A stretch of 64,000 bases of DNA from Polaromonas vacuolata (GCF_012584515.1 NZ_CP051461.1:3033501-3097500); one strand, 5' to 3'. Positions 1 through 9,237 are shown, counted from the stretch's first letter. Program-made: numbers and translations. The notes: generated from the letters alone by a model not told the origin.

Positions 1-607
1 CGAGTAAAAAAATACCGATTAGTCCCAAAAGCACTGGCGGCAGTATGAGTTTCCAGTTCAGACCAGCGAAAAATATCACCGCCAGACCGGCGCTTAAAAC
101 CAGAAGTCCAGTACCCAAATCGGGCTGTTTCATGATCAGACCCACAGGCACTAAAAGCAGTAAACCGGCGACCAAAAAATCCAACGGTCGCAACTGACCT
201 TCGCGCTTTTGAAACCACCAAGCCAGCATCAAAGGCATGGCGATCTTAAGTATCTCGCTAGGCTGAATCACCACGCCTAAATTAAGCCAGCGTTTAGCAC
301 CTTTTTTAGTCAAACCAAACACCGCCACGGCAACTAGCAGCGCAACGCCAAACAAGTAAAGCGGCACCGCCAATGTCATCAGGCGCTGGGGTGGAATTTG
401 TGCCACCACAAACATGATGGCGCCAGCAATCAGCATATTGCGGCCGTGATCCACAAAGCGAGTACCGTGGTCATAGCCCGAGGAATACATGATGAGTAAG
501 CCGGCAGAGGCCAGCATAAAAACAGCAAAAGCCAGCGGGCCATCAAAGCCTTCAAGCCAAGGTTTGCTGCGCTGGAAAAAAGAGGGTTTATCAAAGACTA
601 CGGACAT
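1..607 (-). CDS. rodA: RodA, rod-shape SEDS glycosyltransferase (5' part, runs off left edge)
   Basis: Polytopic SEDS-family peptidoglycan polymerase of the elongasome, in the inner membrane. The frame stays open from an ATG at 605-607 to base 1, giving about 202 residues, roughly half of a usual RodA. Visible marks are the N-terminal segment MSVVFDKPSFF, several hydrophobic helices, the KRWLNLG and QPSEILK stretches and the QPDLGTG motif typical of RodA; FtsW is encoded separately at 14.9-16.2 kb. The frame continues open upstream to an in-frame stop, with other ATGs at 649 and 655, but none has a clear ribosome site, so the start is uncertain. Its usual upstream partner mrdA (PBP2) is not here: the gene upstream points the other way. 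Confidence 0.9.
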   Translation of the reverse strand, partial: MSVVFDKPSFFQRSKPWLEGFDGPLAFAVFMLASAGLLIMYSSGYDHGTRFVDHGRNMLIAGAIMFVVAQIPPQRLMTLAVPLYLFGVALLVAVAVFGLTKKGAKRWLNLGVVIQPSEILKIAMPLMLAWWFQKREGQLRPLDFLVAGLLLLVPVGLIMKQPDLGTGLLVLSAGLAVIFFAGLNWKLILPPVLLGLIGIFLL

Positions 608-851
608 TTGCCGCATTATCCGCGAGTACAGCAAGCTGGCGTTAAACATCACCATCAGCGCAGGTATGAATTAGCACCGTTGCAAATAAGAAGTGATGCG
701 CGCATCGATTGATCCACCGGCTGACTTTTCGTTCAATGCAGGTAAAGTCAACTTGCCCACATCCCTGCTTTCTCATTCATCACGCAAGGCTTATCCATAT
801 TGAACCTTTTGCAACACCAACTGACTGCGCTTTCAAAAAATCACCACCCCC

Positions 852-857
852 TATGAT
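852..857 (+). promoter_or_regulatory. Possible -10 box (TATGAT) of the esterase gene
   Basis: TATGAT ends 6 nt before the ATG at 864, which would put the transcription start on or next to the start codon. No AGGAG-like site precedes that ATG, so a leaderless message is possible. No good -35 is visible. The rest of 608-863, between divergent rodA and the esterase gene, shows no gene or RNA. Confidence 0.3.
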
Positions 858-863
858 CTAGTC

Positions 864-1457
864 ATGCAACCGCCCTTAACCCACCTGCTTTACCTGCATG
901 GCTTTCGCTCTTCACCGCAGTCTTTAAAGGCGCGCAAGATGGCGGCGCTGATGGCAGAAAAATACCCGCACATCGTTTGGTGCTGCCCACAACTGCCGCC
1001 CTCACCTCAACTGGCCGCACAGCAAATCATGGCATTGATCTCCAGCTGGCCTCAGCTCGGCATGGCCGTAATGGGCTCATCGCTAGGCGGTTTTTACGCC
1101 ACCTATTTTGCCGAGCAAAGAGCGTGCAAAGCGGTGCTGCTGAACCCTGCGATCAAGCCAGCGCGCGACTTGGCTAAATACATTGGCGAGCAAAGCGTTT
1201 GGCAGCGTCCCGACGAAAAATTCTTTTTTGAACCACAATTTGTGGACCAACTCACAGCGCTAGACGCTGGCCCATTGACTAGGCCCGAAGACTACCTAGC
1301 CATCATCGCCAAAGGCGACGAGGTGCTGGACTGGCGCGAAATGGCCGAGCGCTATGGGGGAGCGCACCAATTAATACTGGAATGCAGCGACCACGCCCTG
1401 AGCGACTTCGACGCGCAACTGCCTGCCGTACTGGATTTTCTGGGCCTAGCAGCTTGA
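864..1457 (+). CDS. yqiA: YqiA-like alpha/beta-hydrolase esterase
   Basis: Small cytoplasmic serine esterase of the YqiA (UPF0227) family, 197 residues against about 190 for E. coli YqiA. Seen: the N-terminal LYLHGFRSSPQSLKA block, the nucleophile elbow GSSLGG near residue 74, an Asp in the KGDEVLDW segment and a late His in CSDHALSDF, which together would make the Ser-Asp-His triad. The family hydrolyses short acyl and CoA esters in vitro; its natural substrate is unclear. It is the first gene of a plus-strand run and lies 52 nt before the RNB-domain gene. Confidence 0.85.
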   Translation: MQPPLTHLLYLHGFRSSPQSLKARKMAALMAEKYPHIVWCCPQLPPSPQLAAQQIMALISSWPQLGMAVMGSSLGGFYATYFAEQRACKAVLLNPAIKPARDLAKYIGEQSVWQRPDEKFFFEPQFVDQLTALDAGPLTRPEDYLAIIAKGDEVLDWREMAERYGGAHQLILECSDHALSDFDAQLPAVLDFLGLAA

Positions 1458-1509
1458 TTACACTTAAGCCCAACCGAAAAATCACTCCCATCACGAAAAA
1501 GGCCTTGTT

Positions 1510-3570
1510 TTGTTTGTACTGTTTGAAGAAGCCGGTAAGTTTCTAGCCGGGCGCATCATGACCGAGGCAGATAGCTCGCTGCAAGTCGAGCTCGACTCTG
1601 GTAAGCGCGTAAAAGTCAAGGCCGTCAACGCCTTGCTCAAATTCGAAAAACCCGCACCCGCCGAGATGCTGGCAGCCGGCCAGCGCATCAGCCAAGACAT
1701 TGAGTTAGAGCTGGCTTGGGAGTTCGCCAGCGAAGAAGAGTTCGGCTTTGCTGACCTAGCACGTGACTACTTCAGTGCCGACCCATCCAAACCCGCGTCT
1801 TTAGAGCAACAAGCTGCAGCCCTGTTTCGCTTATTTGATTCCCCTCATTACTTTCGCCGCGCCGGCAAGGGACGCTTTAAGAAAGCCCCTGCCGACATCT
1901 TGCAATTAGCACTCGCAGCGATAGAGAAGAAAAAACAAGTCGCCCTTCAAATCGAAGGCTGGGCTAGCGAGCTAGCGTTGGGCAATTGCCCTGACCCTAT
2001 TCGCGAGCAACTCTATAAAATTTTATTTAAACCGGATAAAAACAGTGCCGAGTACAAAGCCGTCGTCGATGCTTCTCGCAGCACACATATCGCACCGCTT
2101 GACTTGCTGCAGCGTTCGGGCGCGATTGCGTCTGCCTACCAGTTTCACTGGAAACGCTTTTTATTCGAGAACTTCCCCAAAGGCACAGGCTTTGCCGCCG
2201 TCACCGCGCCCACGCATTCGGAAGTGTTACCGCTGGCCAATGTGCGGGCGTTTTCTATCGATGACTCCAGCACCACTGAAATTGATGATGCGCTGTCTGT
2301 ACAAGGCTTGGGAACCGGCAGCATCACGCTTGGCATTCACATCGCCGCACCCGGTTTGGCCGTGCTGCCAGGCAGCCCAGTTGATAAGCTGGGCCGCGAC
2401 CGTTTTTCTACCGTCTACATGCCAGGCTACAAGCTGACCATGCTGCCCGACGCGGTGGTGCAAAACTACACCTTGCTCGAAGGCCGTGACTGCCCCGCCG
2501 TCTCACTGTATGTGACGCTGGATGAAGCAACGCTAGAAATTCGCGAGAGCGTCACGCGCATTGAGCTCGTGCCAATTGCCAGCAACTTGCGCCACGATGT
2601 GCTTGACACCACGTTCACCGAAGAATTTTTCGAAGTCGCGCATGCCGGCGCAGCACCCGCAGAGATTGCATGGGCCAGCGAGCTGACCTTTTTGCATCGC
2701 CTCGCCAAGCACCTCAAAGGTCTGCGCGAAATCGTGCGCGGCAAGCCAGAGAACTTCAACCGGCCAGACTACAACTTCAAGTTAGACAACCCCAGCGGCA
2801 ATGCGCCAGAAGGTGACGAGCAGGTCAGCATCAGCATACGCAAACGCGGCGCGCCACTAGACCTGATAGTGGCCGAAGCCATGATTTTGGCCAATAGCAC
2901 TTGGGGCGAATGGCTGGACCAACACGGTGTGCCCGGCATTTACCGCAGCCAAGCGAGCATGGCACCAGGCGTGAAAGTACGCATGGGCACCAAGGCCATG
3001 CCGCACGCAGGTTTGGGTGTGAAAAGCTATGCTTGGAGCACTTCGCCCCTGCGCCGCTACACCGACTTGGTCAATCAATGGCAAATCATTGCCTGCGCCA
3101 AGCATGGCCGCACAGCAGCGCTGGTTGCCCCCTTTAAAGCCAGAGATGCAGAGCTGTTTTCCATCATCTCCGGCTTTGATGCGGCGTACAGCGTTTACAA
3201 CGGTTTTCAGTCCGGCATAGAGCGCTATTGGACGCTTAAATACTTGCAGCAAAACGGCATTACCGAGTTAACAGCAACCGCTTTTAAAGACAACTTGGTA
3301 CGCGCCGACGACTACCCACTGGTGCTCGCCGCCACCGGCGCACAAGGCCTGCCGCGCGGCGCACAAGTGCGCATCAAACTGGGCGAGATTGACGAGATCA
3401 TGTTGGACATCAGCGGCGCAGTCACCGAGCGGCTAGATCTGGACAATGAAAACGACCCGCAAGGCGCAGACTTTGAGGACAACGAACAAGACGATTCCAG
3501 CGCCGGCCCTATCGCAATAGCGGTAGACATGGACGAGCCAGCCGCCGATGCTCAAGCCGCGCCCGCTTAA
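1510..3570 (+). CDS. RNase II/R-family 3'-5' exoribonuclease (RNB domain)
   Basis: Processive 3'-5' exoribonuclease of the RNB superfamily, 686 residues, close to RNase II (644) and shorter than RNase R (about 810). Seen: a short N-terminal domain starting MFVLFEEAG, then the RNB catalytic core with the acidic cluster SIDDSSTTEIDDALS near residue 250 that binds the two metal ions, and the SPLRRYTDLVN block near residue 510 that contacts the 3' end. The acidic, Asp/Glu-rich tail after about residue 645 looks disordered. The start codon is TTG at 1510, chosen because the MFVLFEEAGKF start looks conserved; no ATG fits upstream. I leave the symbol empty because this family is variously called rnb or rnr in betaproteobacteria. 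Confidence 0.9.
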   Translation: MFVLFEEAGKFLAGRIMTEADSSLQVELDSGKRVKVKAVNALLKFEKPAPAEMLAAGQRISQDIELELAWEFASEEEFGFADLARDYFSADPSKPASLEQQAAALFRLFDSPHYFRRAGKGRFKKAPADILQLALAAIEKKKQVALQIEGWASELALGNCPDPIREQLYKILFKPDKNSAEYKAVVDASRSTHIAPLDLLQRSGAIASAYQFHWKRFLFENFPKGTGFAAVTAPTHSEVLPLANVRAFSIDDSSTTEIDDALSVQGLGTGSITLGIHIAAPGLAVLPGSPVDKLGRDRFSTVYMPGYKLTMLPDAVVQNYTLLEGRDCPAVSLYVTLDEATLEIRESVTRIELVPIASNLRHDVLDTTFTEEFFEVAHAGAAPAEIAWASELTFLHRLAKHLKGLREIVRGKPENFNRPDYNFKLDNPSGNAPEGDEQVSISIRKRGAPLDLIVAEAMILANSTWGEWLDQHGVPGIYRSQASMAPGVKVRMGTKAMPHAGLGVKSYAWSTSPLRRYTDLVNQWQIIACAKHGRTAALVAPFKARDAELFSIISGFDAAYSVYNGFQSGIERYWTLKYLQQNGITELTATAFKDNLVRADDYPLVLAATGAQGLPRGAQVRIKLGEIDEIMLDISGAVTERLDLDNENDPQGADFEDNEQDDSSAGPIAIAVDMDEPAADAQAAPA

Positions 3571-3625
3571 ACGCTTGGCGTAGCCAGCAGCGTGAACCGC
3601 ATTGATTAGCCGGGATAATTGCAAA

Positions 3626-4474
3626 GTGAAATCATTGAGCCCACTGCAAATCGCCCTAGGCGTCTCCCTGTTAGTCCATGCAGTGCTGGTGACTACGCGC
3701 TTTGTCGATCCGCAAAGTTTTGATCGTATGTTTCAAGACACGCCGCTAGAAGTCATACTGGTCAATGCCAAAACAAATGAAAAGCCTGACAAAGCAACAG
3801 CGATTGCTCAGGCCAGTCTGGCCGGTGGCGGCGAACAAGACAAAGGCCGTGCCACCTCACCGCTACCGCCGTCGGCGCTGACGGCTCTGGGCGACGCCGC
3901 CGAAAACGCGCAGCGTCAAGTCAACGCCATGCAGCAACAGCAAACACTGCTGCTGGCGCAGATTAAAAACCAACTCGCCACACTCGCCGTCAAAGATCCC
4001 AAAGTTGAAAGCTTGGACCCAGAACGTGCAGCACGTCAGGAAAAACGCCAGCAACTACTCAAAATACTGGCTGAGATAGAAAAGCGCATTAATGAAGAAA
4101 ACGCCAGACCCAAAAAACGCTACATCAGCCCCGCTACGCAAGAAGCTGTGTATGCCATCTACTACGATACGCTGCGCCAACGCATAGAAGAAAAAGGCAC
4201 GCGTAACTTCCCGGAACAATCGGGGAAAAAACTCTATGGCGTGTTGACCATGATAGTGACGGTCAACTTTGACGGTCAGATATTAGCCACCGAAGTGGTC
4301 GTCAGTTCAGGCAATCGCATGCTGGACCGGCGCGCCCTCAACATCGTCCAAGGCGCTGGCCCATTCGAGCGATTTAATGCAAAGATGCGGCAGCGCGCAG
4401 ATCAAATTGTGGTGATTTCGCGTTTTAAATTTACCCGCGACGATAAGCTGGAAACCCGGCTCACCGATCAATAG
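3626..4474 (+). CDS. TonB C-terminal domain protein with coiled-coil linker
   Basis: Envelope protein with a TonB-like layout, 282 residues. One N-terminal transmembrane segment (residues about 5-24), an Ala/Gln-rich linker, a likely coiled coil around residues 95-160 with a charged stretch (QEKRQQLLKILAEIEKRI), and a C-terminal TonB-like domain from about residue 180 (LYGVLTMIVTVNFDGQI, then a conserved RALNIV turn). I start at GTG 3626, giving MKSLSPLQIALG directly before the membrane segment; an in-frame TTG at 3602 would add eight residues. No exbB or exbD is nearby, so an energy-transducing role is unproven. It lies between the RNB gene and aroE, which it precedes by 14 nt, so it is likely cotranscribed with aroE. 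Confidence 0.75.
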   Translation: MKSLSPLQIALGVSLLVHAVLVTTRFVDPQSFDRMFQDTPLEVILVNAKTNEKPDKATAIAQASLAGGGEQDKGRATSPLPPSALTALGDAAENAQRQVNAMQQQQTLLLAQIKNQLATLAVKDPKVESLDPERAARQEKRQQLLKILAEIEKRINEENARPKKRYISPATQEAVYAIYYDTLRQRIEEKGTRNFPEQSGKKLYGVLTMIVTVNFDGQILATEVVVSSGNRMLDRRALNIVQGAGPFERFNAKMRQRADQIVVISRFKFTRDDKLETRLTDQ

Positions 4475-4488
4475 ACAAGGCAAAAATA

Positions 4489-5364
4489 ATGGATAAATAT
4501 TTGGTTTTAGGTAACCCGATTGCGCACAGTAAATCACCACAAATTCACGCCCGCTTTGCCGAACTCACAGGCCAGCAAATGGCTTATGACAAATGCTTAG
4601 TCGCTAGCGACGGCTTTAATGCGATGCTGGCGCAGCTGCTCAAAAACGGTGTGCGCGGCTGCAATGTCACCGTGCCTTTTAAGTTTGAAGCCTTTGACGC
4701 GGCGCACAGCGCCAGTGCCAGAGCGCAATTGGCAGAGGCCGCCAACACCTTGGTCTTTGACGAAGAAACCATTTATGCAGACAACACCGATGGCGCAGGT
4801 TTGGTCGCGGATATTGAGATCAATGCCGGCCGCAAACTCGCCGGACTAGACATTTTGCTATTAGGCGCCGGTGGTGCAGCAGCTGGCGTGCTGGGTCCGC
4901 TAATTAGCGCGAGTCCACGCCGACTGGTGGTCGCCAACCGCACGCTGAGCAAAGCGCAGGCGCTGGTCGCACGCCACCGCCAGCATGAGTCGCTACAGCA
5001 AGCGCTGCAAAAAATCGAGTTCAGCGCACAGACGCTAGAGAGCCTAAACCACAACCGTCAAGACCCGCTGCACAGCCGTTTCGATGTGCTGATTAACGCC
5101 ACCGCCAGCTCGCTAAGTGGCGCGTCCATTCCCGTACCAGCGAGTGTGCTAAAACCCGGCGCGCTAGCTTATGACTTGATGTATGGCCCAGCCACACAAG
5201 CTTTTATGGATTGGGCCAGAGACAACGGCGCTGAGCCACGTGATGGCCTGGGCATGTTGGTTGAGCAAGCCGCAGTGGCGTTTGAATTGTGGCGTGGCCA
5301 GCGTCCGCCGGCGGCTCAGGTACTGGCTGAAATGCGGGCCGCGCTGTCCGCCGTAAACACATGA
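4489..5364 (+). CDS. aroE: Shikimate dehydrogenase
   Basis: NADP-dependent reduction of 3-dehydroshikimate to shikimate, fourth step of aromatic amino-acid synthesis, cytoplasmic. 291 residues, slightly longer than E. coli AroE (272). Seen: substrate motif GNPIAHSKSP at residues 7-16, the catalytic-Lys motif NVTVPFK near 60-66, the catalytic-Asp segment DNTDGAGL near 100, the Rossmann loop GAGGAAAG near 127-134 and the NADP-phosphate-binding ANRT near 148. ATG start with a purine-rich stretch upstream. The stop overlaps the mtgA start by 4 nt (ATGA), indicating translational coupling. Confidence 0.96.
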   Translation: MDKYLVLGNPIAHSKSPQIHARFAELTGQQMAYDKCLVASDGFNAMLAQLLKNGVRGCNVTVPFKFEAFDAAHSASARAQLAEAANTLVFDEETIYADNTDGAGLVADIEINAGRKLAGLDILLLGAGGAAAGVLGPLISASPRRLVVANRTLSKAQALVARHRQHESLQQALQKIEFSAQTLESLNHNRQDPLHSRFDVLINATASSLSGASIPVPASVLKPGALAYDLMYGPATQAFMDWARDNGAEPRDGLGMLVEQAAVAFELWRGQRPPAAQVLAEMRAALSAVNT

Positions 5365-6089
5365 AAGCGCTGCTACGACTAGCGCTTTTAACGCTGCTAA
5401 TGGTGTTTGCTTTGCAGCTGTATTTCGCCACGCGCATCGCCATGATGCGAGTGATCAACCCCGAGTCGACCGCCTTTGAGCGCTCTGAAATCTGGCGCAT
5501 GACGCACAGCAGCGGCAGTTTTAAGTGGCGTCAGCAATGGCTTGATTATGGAAAAATTTCAGACAACTTAAAAAAAGCCGTGATCGCATCAGAAGACGCC
5601 GGCTTTATTGACCACGATGGCGTAGACATTGATGCACTGGAAAAAGCGTGGGAAAAAAATGCTAAGGCCGAACAACGCAGCGCCAACAGCAGCAGCAAAG
5701 CCTTAGCAAGCCGCGCACCCAAAATAGTCGGTGGCTCCACCATCACTCAACAGTTGGCCAAAAATCTTTTTCTTTCTGGTGAGCGCACTTTGCTGCGCAA
5801 AGGCCAAGAACTGGTGCTCACCTTAATGCTGGAAGGCTTGCTCAGCAAAGAGCGTATTTTAGAAATTTACCTGAACAACGTCGAATGGGGCGAAGGCGTT
5901 TTTGGTGCTGAAGCCGCTTCTCAGCGCTACTACCGCAAGGGCGCAGCAAGTCTGAGCGCCTACGAGGCAGCACGGCTGGCGGTAATGTTGCCAAGACCTA
6001 GATATTTTGAAACCCGTACCGGTTCGGGTTATTTAGCCTCTCGCGCCGGCACGATTACAGCGCGCATGGGCGACGTGGAAATTCCCTGA
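5361..6089 (+). CDS. mtgA: Monofunctional peptidoglycan glycosyltransferase
   Basis: Polymerises lipid II into glycan strands without a transpeptidase domain (family GT51). 242 residues, as in E. coli MtgA. Seen: one N-terminal membrane anchor (residues about 5-22), the catalytic-Glu motif IASEDAGF near 75, then [16 protein letters not shown] near 125, [13 protein letters not shown] and [17 protein letters not shown] near 165-185. A 20-residue Ser/Ala/Lys-rich loop lies between the first two motifs. Its start overlaps the aroE stop by 4 nt. Known mtgA genes often sit next to aroE in this group. Confidence 0.95.
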   Translation: MKALLRLALLTLLMVFALQLYFATRIAMMRVINPESTAFERSEIWRMTHSSGSFKWRQQWLDYGKISDNLKKAVIASEDAGFIDHDGVDIDALEKAWEKNAKAEQRSANSSSKALASRAPKIVGGSTITQQLAKNLFLSGERTLLRKGQELVLTLMLEGLLSKERILEIYLNNVEWGEGVFGAEAASQRYYRKGAASLSAYEAARLAVMLPRPRYFETRTGSGYLASRAGTITARMGDVEIP

Positions 6090-6162
6090 TGCGCGCACTA
6101 AACCATTCATCAGCAAGCTACCTAAAAGGTATTTTGAAATTGTCATTTTTAAGCCCACAACC

Positions 6163-6711
6163 ATGAGAATTCTTGGCATAGACCCAGGCCTTGAGAGCAC
6201 CGGTTTTGGCGTAGTAGACATGGACGGCCATGCGCTGAGTTATGTCGCCAGCGGCACGATTAAAACCACGCCGCGCGACCCCGGAAAACTGCCGGCGCGG
6301 TTAAAAATTTTATATGCCGGCATACGCGAAGTCGTCAAGCGATATGAACCCGATGCCTCGTCGATTGAAATCGTATTTGCCAACGTCAACCCACAGGGCA
6401 CGCTACTTTTGGGTCAAGCCAGAGGCGCATGCCTGACGGCACTGGTGTCGTGTGATTTAAGCGTCGCCGAATACACCGCTTTGCAAATGAAAAAAGCTGT
6501 CGCCGGTTATGGCAAGGCGGGCAAACCAGAAGTGCAGCAAATGGTGATGCGCTTGCTCAGGCTGCCCTCTCTGCCGGGCAGCGATGCGGCCGATGCATTG
6601 GGTCTGGCGATTACCCATGCGCATGTGGGCGGGGCAGTAGCGCTGCTGGCAGCGGCTGCAACACTCAATCCCAACACCAGTGCATCTTACAAAGCCGGAA
6701 GGTTGTATTAA
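6163..6711 (+). CDS. ruvC: Holliday-junction endonuclease RuvC
   Basis: Resolves Holliday junctions with RuvAB. 182 residues, near E. coli (173). Seen: the first catalytic Asp in [15 protein letters not shown], the Glu in [12 protein letters not shown] (about residue 66), the GQARGA helix, and the paired acidic residues in [12 protein letters not shown] near 140. The usual family motif has VNPQS where this protein has VNPQG, a mild change. ruvA and ruvB are not in the window. 73 nt separate it from mtgA, so it may have its own promoter. Confidence 0.96.
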   Translation: MRILGIDPGLESTGFGVVDMDGHALSYVASGTIKTTPRDPGKLPARLKILYAGIREVVKRYEPDASSIEIVFANVNPQGTLLLGQARGACLTALVSCDLSVAEYTALQMKKAVAGYGKAGKPEVQQMVMRLLRLPSLPGSDAADALGLAITHAHVGGAVALLAAAATLNPNTSASYKAGRLY

Positions 6712-6797
6712 AACTCAGCTTTAGCCAGTCAGCTCAAGCTGCGCGGCTGACGTTGCGCAGAGCGCAGGGTAGACAATCCATTACAGGGCAAAAACGT

Positions 6798-6974
6798 TTA
6801 GATAATTCGCTGCACAATTAAGACCGCAAAAAAACCAAAGCCCGTTATTAACGCCCACTTCAAACTAGTCAAGCCGTAGCGGCGAAATTTTTGTTGCCCA
6901 GTGGCGGCATAAAAAACAAAGCTTACGACTGCACCTAAAAGCAAGAGTAAAACTAGAAAGCGAAAAACCAGCAC
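6798..6974 (-). CDS. Small membrane protein encoded after lpxC
   Basis: 58-residue protein starting at GTG 6972-6974, only 3 nt past the lpxC stop, so probably translated from the same message. Two hydrophobic segments (residues about 2-21, Leu-rich, and about 41-55 around GFGFFAVLI) flank a polar, basic loop containing the phrase YAATGQQKFRRYG. The composition and loop look like a real protein, and I recall similar short proteins after lpxC in other Comamonadaceae, but I cannot name a function. Two passes with a positive loop suggest an inner-membrane hairpin. Convergent with ruvC; 6712-6797 between them shows no clear terminator. Confidence 0.7.
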   Translation of the reverse strand: MLVFRFLVLLLLLGAVVSFVFYAATGQQKFRRYGLTSLKWALITGFGFFAVLIVQRII

Positions 6975-6977
6975 GGC

Positions 6978-7901
6978 CTACCAAGCCCGCGCCAAAGAAG
7001 CAAAGCCTTTGGGCGCCAGCTTTTCATCTTCAAAAGTAACTGTCTCCCAAGCATCGGGATGGTCTAACAACTCGCGCAGCAGTTTGTTGTTAATCGCGTG
7101 GCCGGAGCGATACGCGCTGTAGGCGGCGAGCATGGGTTTGCCAAGCAAATACAAGTCGCCCATAGCGTCGAGAATTTTATGCTTAACGAACTCATCGTTG
7201 TAGCGCAGACCATCGCTGTTGAGGACTTTGTAGTCATCCATCACGATGGCGTTATCCAAACCGCCGCCCAAGGCCAGCCCGTTGGCGCGCATCATCTCTA
7301 CATCCTTGGTAAAGCCAAAGGTACGCGCGCGCGCAATGTCGCGGCTGTAAGAGTCCAAGCCTTGGTCGAACTCCACGCGCTGACCGGTTGAGTCCACTGC
7401 GGGGTGACCAAAATCGATTTCAAAACTGAGCTTGTAGCCTTCATACGGCGTGAGCCGCGCCCACTTGGCACTGGCACCCTCGCCTTCGCGCACTTCCACG
7501 GGTTTGAGAATACGCACAAATTGCTTGGGCGCATTTTGCAAAGCGATGCCAGCCGATTGCAGCAAAAATACAAACGATGAGGCCGAGCCGTCGAGTATCG
7601 GCACTTCTTCCGCTGTGATGTCTATATAAAGATTATCTAAACCCAAACCAGCACAAGCCGACATCAGGTGCTCGACAGTGTGAACCTTGGCTTGACCGCT
7701 AGAGATGGTCGAGGCCATGCGGGTGTCCGTCACCGCCATTGCGGAGATCACAATATCAACCGGCTGCGGCAAGTCAATTCGGCGAAACACAATGCCGGTA
7801 TTAATCGGCGCAGGCCTTAGAGTCAACTCGACTCGCTGGCCGCTATGCATGCCAACGCCTATGGCTTTGGTCAGGGACTTAAGAGTTCTTTGGGCTAACA
7901 T
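6978..7901 (-). CDS. lpxC: UDP-3-O-acyl-N-acetylglucosamine deacetylase
   Basis: Zinc amidase for the committed step of lipid A synthesis, cytoplasmic. 307 residues (E. coli 305). Seen: the N-terminal [16 protein letters not shown] block, zinc-ligand His in HTVEHLMSA near residue 79 and the second zinc site HKILDAMGD near 237-245, where the other His and the Asp lie. I start at ATG 7899-7901, which has AGGA upstream and gives the usual MLAQRT start; an in-frame TTG further up would add eight odd residues. It lies 82 nt after ftsZ with a strong stem-loop in the gap, so its expression may be partly separated from the dcw operon. Confidence 0.97.
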   Translation of the reverse strand: MLAQRTLKSLTKAIGVGMHSGQRVELTLRPAPINTGIVFRRIDLPQPVDIVISAMAVTDTRMASTISSGQAKVHTVEHLMSACAGLGLDNLYIDITAEEVPILDGSASSFVFLLQSAGIALQNAPKQFVRILKPVEVREGEGASAKWARLTPYEGYKLSFEIDFGHPAVDSTGQRVEFDQGLDSYSRDIARARTFGFTKDVEMMRANGLALGGGLDNAIVMDDYKVLNSDGLRYNDEFVKHKILDAMGDLYLLGKPMLAAYSAYRSGHAINNKLLRELLDHPDAWETVTFEDEKLAPKGFASLARAW

Positions 7902-7931
7902 TTTTCCTATTTTATAGGGGCACAAATAGCC

Positions 7932-7966
7932 CCGGGGCTAGGCTCACCTTTGTGGCCTAGCCCCGG
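7932..7966 (-). terminator. Strong stem-loop between ftsZ and lpxC
   Basis: Perfect 12-bp GC-rich stem (7932-7943 CCGGGGCTAGGC with 7955-7966) and an 11-nt loop. On the minus strand the stem is followed by CTATTTGTG rather than a real U-run, so it may be a partial terminator, an RNA-stability element at the ftsZ 3' end, or an attenuator of lpxC. Confidence 0.55.
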
Positions 7967-7983
7967 TCTTTTAGTCGGCCAGA

Positions 7984-9237
7984 TCAGTCTGCCTGTTTGC
8001 GCAAAAACGCGGGTATCTCAAAATCATCCATGCCGCCAGAAGCTAGCGCATCGACTTTGGCCGCAGCCTGGGTGCGATTGGTGCGCCATACGCTTGGCAC
8101 CGACATATTGCCGTAGTCAGGCTGGCTAGAAGGCGCGCTTAATGGTTGCGTGTGACCGCCAGATGTGCCGTTATTGCCACCCACTGAGCTCAGGGTTGGG
8201 ATCGCAAAGCCAACATTATCAGTACCGGTACGCAGGCCATGGAGCACTTGCAGCGGCGGCGCTTGACGGCGCACGCCTTGACGACTCAGACCGGTGGCAA
8301 CCACCGTTACGCGAATATCTTCACCGAGTTCGTCGTCATAAGCCGTGCCATAAATCACATGCGCATCAGGCGATGCGTAAGCGCGAATGGTGTTCATGGC
8401 CAGTTTGGACTCGCTCAATTTCAGTGAGCCTTTAGCAGCAGAGATCAACACCAGCACGCCCTTGGCGCCGGACAGGTCTATGCCTTCGAGTAACGGGCAA
8501 GCCACGGCCTGCTCGGCGGCAATGCGCGCGCGGTCTGGACCACTGGCCTTGGCCGTGCCCATCATGGCCTTGCCGGGCTCGCCCATGACGGTGCGCACGT
8601 CTTCGAAGTCAACATTGACATGACCAGGAACGTTGATAATTTCAGCAATTCCACCGACGGCATTTTTCAGCACATCGTTGGCATGTGCAAAGGCCTCGTC
8701 TTGCGTGACTTCATCGCCCAGTACTTCAAGCAATTTTTCGTTGAGCACCACGATTAGCGAATCCACATTGGCTTCGAGTTCGGCCAAGCCGAGGTCGGCA
8801 TTGGTCATACGGCGACCGCCTTCAAACTCAAATGGCTTGGTGACCACACCGACTGTCAATATGCCCATCTCTTTAGCGATACGCGCTATCACTGGGGCTG
8901 CGCCAGTGCCAGTGCCGCCGCCCATGCCGGCGGTGATGAACAGCATGTGCGCGCCGGCAATAGCGCTGCGGATATCGTCAACCGCGAGTTCAGCCGCTTC
9001 GCGACCTTTGTCCGGCTTGCTGCCTGCGCCCAAGCCGCTAGTGCCCAACTGAATCGTCTTGTGCGAAGCACCACGGCTCAGGGCCTGCGCGTCAGTGTTG
9101 GCGCAGATAAATTCCACGCCCTGCACACCGCATTCAATCATGTGACCTACAGCGTTACCGCCGCCGCCGCCAACACCAATCACTTTGATTTGTGTGCCTT
9201 GGTTGAACTCTTCAATTTCAATCATTTCGATGCTCAT
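7984..9237 (-). CDS. ftsZ: Cell-division GTPase FtsZ
   Basis: Tubulin-like GTPase that forms the Z ring. 417 residues (E. coli 383). Seen: GGGGGNAVGHMI near residues 23-34, the tubulin signature GGGTGTGAAP near 107-116, the T7-loop region with DFEDVRTVM near 211, a variable Gly/Ser/Gln linker from about 325 to 400, and the C-terminal peptide DDFEIPAFLRKQAD that binds FtsA and ZipA. ATG start with a good AGGAG site upstream. Lies 165 nt after ftsA, an unusually large gap for this operon. Confidence 0.98.
   Translation of the reverse strand: MSIEMIEIEEFNQGTQIKVIGVGGGGGNAVGHMIECGVQGVEFICANTDAQALSRGASHKTIQLGTSGLGAGSKPDKGREAAELAVDDIRSAIAGAHMLFITAGMGGGTGTGAAPVIARIAKEMGILTVGVVTKPFEFEGGRRMTNADLGLAELEANVDSLIVVLNEKLLEVLGDEVTQDEAFAHANDVLKNAVGGIAEIINVPGHVNVDFEDVRTVMGEPGKAMMGTAKASGPDRARIAAEQAVACPLLEGIDLSGAKGVLVLISAAKGSLKLSESKLAMNTIRAYASPDAHVIYGTAYDDELGEDIRVTVVATGLSRQGVRRQAPPLQVLHGLRTGTDNVGFAIPTLSSVGGNNGTSGGHTQPLSAPSSQPDYGNMSVPSVWRTNRTQAAAKVDALASGGMDDFEIPAFLRKQAD

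Noticed and set aside
8633..9052. 139-codon open frame opposite ftsZ
   Set aside because: Antisense shadow, low complexity, no start context.
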